From: Verrucomicrobiota bacterium | GTDB lineage: Bacteria; Verrucomicrobiota; Verrucomicrobiia; Limisphaerales; UBA11320 | Length of the DNA stretch: 64,000 nt | Direction: 5' to 3' | Assembly: GCA_016199985.1 (NCBI GenBank) | Contig: JACQFQ010000043.1 | Span: 217,922-281,921 of the forward strand | Shown here: positions 59,788 through 64,000 of the stretch, piece after piece | Layout: every line of letters starts with the position of its first letter | How positions within the stretch are numbered: the first letter of the stretch is position 1 | The notes under the pieces: model-generated | The model's database searches: none | The model's input: only the letters and a program-made list of their open reading frames with translations | What the model was told of the DNA's origin: nothing | Translations under genes and position numbers: made by a program

Positions 59788-62700
59788 TTATGCGGCGGTC
59801 GTGCGGGAGAAAAGCTGTTCCACCCGAAAGGTGACGCTTGCGGTGGCGAAGTCCGGTTCCTGCTCGAACGGACGGGCGAGATACCGAGGCTTTTCCGCCC
59901 CTCCGTTGCCAATGAAGACGAGAGCCAGAATGAAGTCGTCAGGCTTGTTGAGGGCGGTGAGAATCTCGTTCTTGGTAACGCTTACCGTCTGAGCGCCAGC
60001 GACGCGGCCCTTCACTTCGATAAACCGCAATTGTCCGAATTTCGCATGATTGCGTGGGTAGCGAGATTCTATGTCGTAACCACGATTTTCCTTTGAAACG
60101 TCCCGAGGCTCAAAACCCAGAGATCGCTCATGCGCGAACACCGCCTCCATTGCGAGGCGCTCGATTTCGGCGTCAGGTGTTCCATATGCCGGAGCTGTCT
60201 CCCTCATCATACCCGCCGGATCAGAAGTCAGGGCCGTGACAAACCAGCCATTGGGCACGACCAAGGCTCCTCCTAAAACAGTTGGCGGGCGGGCGCTGAC
60301 TTGCCGTTCGAGGGCGAGTTCAGAGCGGCGTTTCTGCAAGCGTTCATTCAAATCGTCGGCACGTTTACGAGCGTTTGAGGAGTTCAATTTGTCACCGCCT
60401 TTTCCGGCTTCCTCACGAGCACGCAATTCGCGCGCTCGTTGATCCCAATGTTGAATCTCGCTCAGCAAACGTCGTTGAACCTGTTCTAATGTTTTATCCA
60501 CGAGCGCCTCGCGGCGAATTCTCACCTCCCGCAAGTGTTCAGGAACCAAATTACGAATCGCGTGTTCGGTTGCTTTCCGCTCCACGCCATCGGCCAACCA
60601 CGGCTCCCCTAACAAGGGAACCACGAGACGCTTTTGCTCGTCGGTCGGGGGAGTGTAGTCGAGATACGGAGCGGCACCGGCATTCACCAGCGTGCCGTCG
60701 CGGGTGATTTCAACGAACTGAAATCTGCGGGAAACCACGCGCGAATTTCCTCCGGCATCGCGACGCCCATCGGTCACGCTGTGTTCGTAATAAAAAAGCA
60801 GCCGAGGCTCGGTTCCCGTGTCATTGGTGTCCACCAAGACAGCCCCTTCTCTAAGCAGGCTCCGATGGCGCTCCAGAATCAAATCGAGGCTGGAATCCAG
60901 CAGTGGATGGCCAGGAGCGATGAGGGCAGCGGGAGGTTTTCCGGTTTCGCGGATGCGGTCCTTGTGGAACGTGACTCGTTCATATGCCTTCAGCACCGGA
61001 GCACGTTGACCGATGATGCGGTCGCGATGACGAATGTCGGCAGGAACGTGACGAATCTCGTATCGATTGGTCTCACGCCGGTTCACGGTTCCGCCCAGGA
61101 ATTCAAAAGCTTTCAGGAAAAACGAGCCAATGTAATGAGGCTGGAGGCGCTGAGCTTCCGCCCGCTCCATTTGTTCCCGGATGTCTTGAACCTTCTTGGG
61201 ATCGAGTGTTTCGTGTGCGAGCGACCGATTGTGGATCAACTCACGAAGGCGTTGCGCATCCAGTTGCTCATCGATGACGCGGTCGAGTTGCGCGCGAACC
61301 TCGGGTTGCTCACCATAGCGGATGGCACGGACGAGCAAGTCCTTCAGGGGCTGGTCGCGGAAGACCTGCCCGAGCACATCGAAAACCGCCCCGCCTAATT
61401 GGTCCCGCTGGTTCGCAATCTTCTGGAGCAATTTCTGCCAGACCTCGCCTTCGCGAGTCTCGTGCGCGACGAGGTTCCATAGATGGCAAACCTCTTTTTG
61501 GCCGATACGGTGGATTCGCCCGAAGCGCTGCTCGATGCGGTTCGGGTTCCACGGAAGATCGTAGTTGATCATCAGATGCGCCCGCTTGTGGAGGTTGATA
61601 CCCTCGCCAGCCGCATCTGTGGCCAGGAGCACAAGCACTTCTGGGTCGTTCTCAAAGGCTTCCTGCGCCTGACGACGGCGCTCACGGGGAGTGCCACCAT
61701 GAATCGCGACGATGGCGTTCTGGTTCCCAAGCCGCGTGGCAAGCTTGTCGGCCAGGTAGTTCAGCGTATCGCGTTGCTCCGTAAAAATTACCAGTTTCCG
61801 GCGTAGCTTGTTGGCATCAAACATTTCCGGCAAATCGAGCGTCTCCGATAACCGCTGCCATTTGGTGTCGCTGCCGGAGCGGCGAAGTTTCAAGGCTTCC
61901 TGAGCCAGGTCGCGGAGGATGGCGATTTCCGCCTCAAGTTCGGCGAAGGTTTGCGCGGCGGTCGATTGATCCACAATCTGTTCCTCGGCTACTTCTGCCT
62001 CGGTTTCGGGAGAGTCTTCGATGTCTTCAATTTCCTCGTCAGTAAGATCGTGCGTCTCAGTGATCGCGGTGTTCACGGAAAGGGCGCTGCGACGGAGGAG
62101 GCGCTCTTCGCGAAGTCGGTCTTCGAGCTTTCGCAGCCGGCGGTCGAGTGATCGGTAAATCGCTTCGGGCGATGATGCGAGGCGGCGTTGCAGCAAGGTC
62201 AGGGCGAATCCAATGGTTCCCTTGCGGTTTCCATTGGTGAGTTTGTCGGCGTTGTTGAACTCGCGCCGGACGTATTCAGTGACGGCTTTGTAAAGGGTCT
62301 GCTCATCGTTGCTGAGGGAGTATTCAACCGTGTTTGCTCGCCGCTCCGGGAACAGCGGTTTCCCCTCCATCGTGACGAGTTGCTCCTTCACCATGCGCCG
62401 CATGACATCGGAAACATCCGCGACGTGAGCGCCATCACGCGGCTTGCCCTCGAACCGATCCCCGTCGAGCAGGGAAAGGAACAGGTGGAAATCCTCGTCC
62501 TTGCCGTTGTGCGGAGTGGCCGTTAGCAAAACGAATTGTCGGGCGTGGCCCGAAAGCAACTGCCCCAATTTGAATCGCTTCGTATATTTCACCTCCGAGC
62601 CGAAGTAGGTCGCGGACATTTTGTGGGCCTCGTCCACAATCACGAGATCCCAATCGACGGCGGCCAGTTTCGCCTGGATGTCCTCGTTTCGGCTGAGCTT

Positions 62701-63351
62701 GTCGAGACGGGCAATGCACAGGTTGTGTTCCTGAAACCAGTTTCCCGTGCGTGCGGCGGTCAGTCCCTCGTTGGTCAGAATCTCGAACGGGAGATTAAAT
62801 TTCTCGTCGAGTTCATCCTGCCACTGCTCAACCAAGCTGCCCGGCGAAACGATCAAACAACGATCCACATCTCCGCGAATGATGAGTTCCTTAATAAGCA
62901 GGCCAGCCATGATGGTTTTGCCCGCTCCGGGATCGTCCGCGAGCAAGAACCGGAGCGGTTGTCGCCCCAGCATCGTTTCATAAACGGCGGTGATCTGATG
63001 CGGGAGCGGGTCAACGGCGGAAGTGTTGACCGCGATGTGAGGGTCAAAGAGGAAGGCGTAGCGAAGACGCTGTGCTTCGGAGACGAGGCGGAATGTAGCC
63101 GCATCCGCCGTGAAGCTGAGCGGGCGGCTCTGCTTAACCAGCGACAGGGAAGATTCACGGTCGCGGTAAAGCAGTTCTTCGCCGGGGCGACCCTCGGCAT
63201 CCACGAACGTAACCGAGAGCACGTCGTCGCCGAAACGTTGCACTTGCCGAACCGTTACGTGCTGATTGGCAAGCAAGCCATTCAGCACCGCACCGACCGT
63301 GATGTGTTCGAGTTTGACCACGGCCACCACAGTGGAGCAACCGATTCTCAT
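59788..63351 (-). CDS. SNF2-type helicase with C-terminal DUF3883 domain
   Basis: A 1187-residue protein. An N-terminal beta-rich domain (about 15-80) precedes an SF2 ATPase (about 125-650): PLRFLLADDPGAGKTIMAGL (Walker A), LVIVDEAHKMSA (DEAH), LLTATPHNGKDEDF, and the SNF2 C-lobe IEQRFGRIHRIGQKEV. A helical region and a C-terminal DUF3883 nuclease-like domain (about 1080-1160, NRGYDIESRY, RFIEVKGRVAG) follow. It resembles helicases found with DUF1156 and DUF499 genes and, more distantly, DrmD of DISARM. It is the first gene of the run. The likely start is near a GTG about 12 codons in (VKLEHITVG); I list the first ATG. Confidence 0.9.
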   Translation of the reverse strand: MRIGCSTVVAVVKLEHITVGAVLNGLLANQHVTVRQVQRFGDDVLSVTFVDAEGRPGEELLYRDRESSLSLVKQSRPLSFTADAATFRLVSEAQRLRYAFLFDPHIAVNTSAVDPLPHQITAVYETMLGRQPLRFLLADDPGAGKTIMAGLLIKELIIRGDVDRCLIVSPGSLVEQWQDELDEKFNLPFEILTNEGLTAARTGNWFQEHNLCIARLDKLSRNEDIQAKLAAVDWDLVIVDEAHKMSATYFGSEVKYTKRFKLGQLLSGHARQFVLLTATPHNGKDEDFHLFLSLLDGDRFEGKPRDGAHVADVSDVMRRMVKEQLVTMEGKPLFPERRANTVEYSLSNDEQTLYKAVTEYVRREFNNADKLTNGNRKGTIGFALTLLQRRLASSPEAIYRSLDRRLRKLEDRLREERLLRRSALSVNTAITETHDLTDEEIEDIEDSPETEAEVAEEQIVDQSTAAQTFAELEAEIAILRDLAQEALKLRRSGSDTKWQRLSETLDLPEMFDANKLRRKLVIFTEQRDTLNYLADKLATRLGNQNAIVAIHGGTPRERRRQAQEAFENDPEVLVLLATDAAGEGINLHKRAHLMINYDLPWNPNRIEQRFGRIHRIGQKEVCHLWNLVAHETREGEVWQKLLQKIANQRDQLGGAVFDVLGQVFRDQPLKDLLVRAIRYGEQPEVRAQLDRVIDEQLDAQRLRELIHNRSLAHETLDPKKVQDIREQMERAEAQRLQPHYIGSFFLKAFEFLGGTVNRRETNRYEIRHVPADIRHRDRIIGQRAPVLKAYERVTFHKDRIRETGKPPAALIAPGHPLLDSSLDLILERHRSLLREGAVLVDTNDTGTEPRLLFYYEHSVTDGRRDAGGNSRVVSRRFQFVEITRDGTLVNAGAAPYLDYTPPTDEQKRLVVPLLGEPWLADGVERKATEHAIRNLVPEHLREVRIRREALVDKTLEQVQRRLLSEIQHWDQRARELRAREEAGKGGDKLNSSNARKRADDLNERLQKRRSELALERQVSARPPTVLGGALVVPNGWFVTALTSDPAGMMRETAPAYGTPDAEIERLAMEAVFAHERSLGFEPRDVSKENRGYDIESRYPRNHAKFGQLRFIEVKGRVAGAQTVSVTKNEILTALNKPDDFILALVFIGNGGAEKPRYLARPFEQEPDFATASVTFRVEQLFSRTTAA

Positions 63352-63376
63352 TGTGAAGCCTGTTATTCACACATAT

Positions 63377-63394
63377 CCTGACTGCGCAATCAGG
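63377..63394. promoter_or_regulatory. Dyad operator between divergent helicase and LysR genes
   Basis: CCTGA-C-TGCGCA-A-TCAGG is symmetric at 16 of 18 positions and lies in the 44-bp gap between two divergent starts. It sits 1 bp before the LysR ATG and 25 bp before the helicase start, a fitting place for an autoregulatory LysR site, though the T-N11-A form is only loosely matched. Confidence 0.5.
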
Positions 63395-63395
63395 T

Positions 63396-64000
63396 ATGCT
63401 TCCTGAAGTTGTCGCAAAAAACGGATTCTCGCTGGACCGGCTCGCCACGCTCTGCAACGTGATTGAGTCGGGATCAATCACTGCGGCTGCCGGGCCGAAC
63501 ACGAGCCGCCAAAGCCAGTTCAGTCGGCAGATCAAAGAATTGGAAGAAGCGGTCGGCGCAAAGCTGTTTGAGCGGATCGGGAAAACTCTGAAACCCACGC
63601 CGTTCGGGGAGCAGTTGGCTCGGATGAGCCGAACCTTCTTTGGGGCGGTTGCGGAGCTTGCGTCAAATGAAGCTGAGAAGCCTGGGCAGCTAACCGTTGG
63701 CGGTGGTGAAGGAATGCTTCGCTGGGTGCTGGTGCCTTGCATCTCGGCTCTGCGGGAACTCGATCCGCCAATTCATTGCAAGGTGCGGAGCTTGCGAAGC
63801 ACCGAGATTGTCCGGGAGCTGGAGTTGGGGCGGATTGACGTTGGCTTGGTTCGTAAAACTGCCGTTTCGGAAAACGTAGCTTTTGAGAAGATTGGAACGT
63901 TCGAGTTCGTGCTCGTCATTCCCCGCCGCCTATTGCGTTCTCGAAGTGGCGAGGAAGCCTACGAAGGCAAACCTTTAGCCTACGCCGAACTCGCCGGGGA
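63396..64000 (+). CDS. LysR-type transcription regulator (3'-truncated by window edge)
   Basis: At least 201 codons, running off the right edge. A winged HTH (about 12-72: LATLCNVIESGSITAAAGPN, QFSRQIKELEEAVGAKLFER) precedes the start of a periplasmic-binding-protein-like effector domain (PGQLTVGGGEGMLRWVLVPC). It is divergent from the helicase gene across a 44-bp gap containing a dyad, the classic LysR geometry. So it probably regulates the eleven-gene operon and itself, in response to an unknown ligand (inference). Confidence 0.9.
   Translation, partial: MLPEVVAKNGFSLDRLATLCNVIESGSITAAAGPNTSRQSQFSRQIKELEEAVGAKLFERIGKTLKPTPFGEQLARMSRTFFGAVAELASNEAEKPGQLTVGGGEGMLRWVLVPCISALRELDPPIHCKVRSLRSTEIVRELELGRIDVGLVRKTAVSENVAFEKIGTFEFVLVIPRRLLRSRSGEEAYEGKPLAYAELAG

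Noticed and set aside
44035..63351. Complete class 1 DISARM or BREX
   Set aside because: No DrmA, DrmB or DrmC homologs and no PglX/PglZ/BrxC are visible; only the helicase recalls DrmD.
1..64000. CRISPR array
   Set aside because: No regularly spaced direct repeats of 25-40 bp noticed, and no cas genes.

Overview
The window looks like a Verrucomicrobiota chromosome, most plausibly of the Limisphaerales/Pedosphaera type. This is an inference from gene content: a Ser/Thr kinase with WD40 repeats beside an ECF sigma factor, a small zinc-ribbon protein, giant secreted beta-helix/LamG proteins, a sialate-esterase-like secreted enzyme and a cbb3 oxidase with fused CcoN-CcoO. GC is high on the left and looks visibly lower right of about 39 kb.

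Left part (1-39050), chromosomal. 1-3392 holds a signalling block: kinase-WD40 (runs off the left edge), a divergent zinc-ribbon ORF with a nested inverted repeat between them, and an ECF sigma factor. 3500-5690 is decayed: a tRNA-like 3' end with hairpins and fragments of two unrelated genes run together. 5782-11343 encodes a 1853-residue secreted beta-helix/LamG protein. 11596-17567 is a tightly overlapping operon: a small membrane ORF broken by an amber codon, a stand-alone cyclic-nucleotide-binding protein, PEP synthase, and an ADP-forming acyl-CoA synthetase/GNAT fusion. 17677-18641 is a small envelope-stress operon (DUF883, holin-like, hypothetical). 18784-27275 is a complete cbb3 oxidase operon, ccoI-S-NO-Q-P-G-H plus a SafE-like protein. 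27468-28899 encodes UspA and a radical SAM protein. 28923-31920 has nnrS, a potassium channel and a chimeric nirK/SCO pseudogene. An ISAzo13-like element with a probable -1 frameshift lies at about 33020-34810, followed by TspO, a tandem SASA esterase and a conserved secreted protein.

Right part (39052-64000), a genomic island. It opens with a 28-nt 3' end of a tRNA-Gly next to a tyrosine recombinase, the usual layout of one end of an integrated element. The intact tRNA and right end should lie beyond base 64000. After the integrase come a phosphodiester-glycosidase-like/ROK fusion and a divergent XRE-TPR regulator. Then eleven minus-strand genes run almost without gaps from 63351 down to 44035: SNF2-DUF3883 helicase, dynamin-like GTPase, two ThsB-type TIR proteins, ThsA (SIR2-SLOG), a third TIR protein, DUF1156 DNA methyltransferase, TIR-APAZ, short prokaryotic Argonaute, Swt1/HEPN-DUF499 ATPase, and an unknown protein. 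A LysR regulator is divergent from the first gene, with a dyad in the 44-bp gap.

Reading: this is a composite anti-phage/anti-plasmid supra-operon. A Thoeris system with three TIR proteins and a SPARTA (short Argonaute/TIR-APAZ) system sit as cassettes inside a helicase-methyltransferase-ATPase (DUF3883/DUF1156/DUF499) system, apparently under one promoter. The individual systems are known families; the nested arrangement, the dynamin-like member, the last-gene unknown and the glycosidase-ROK fusion are the parts most worth following up.
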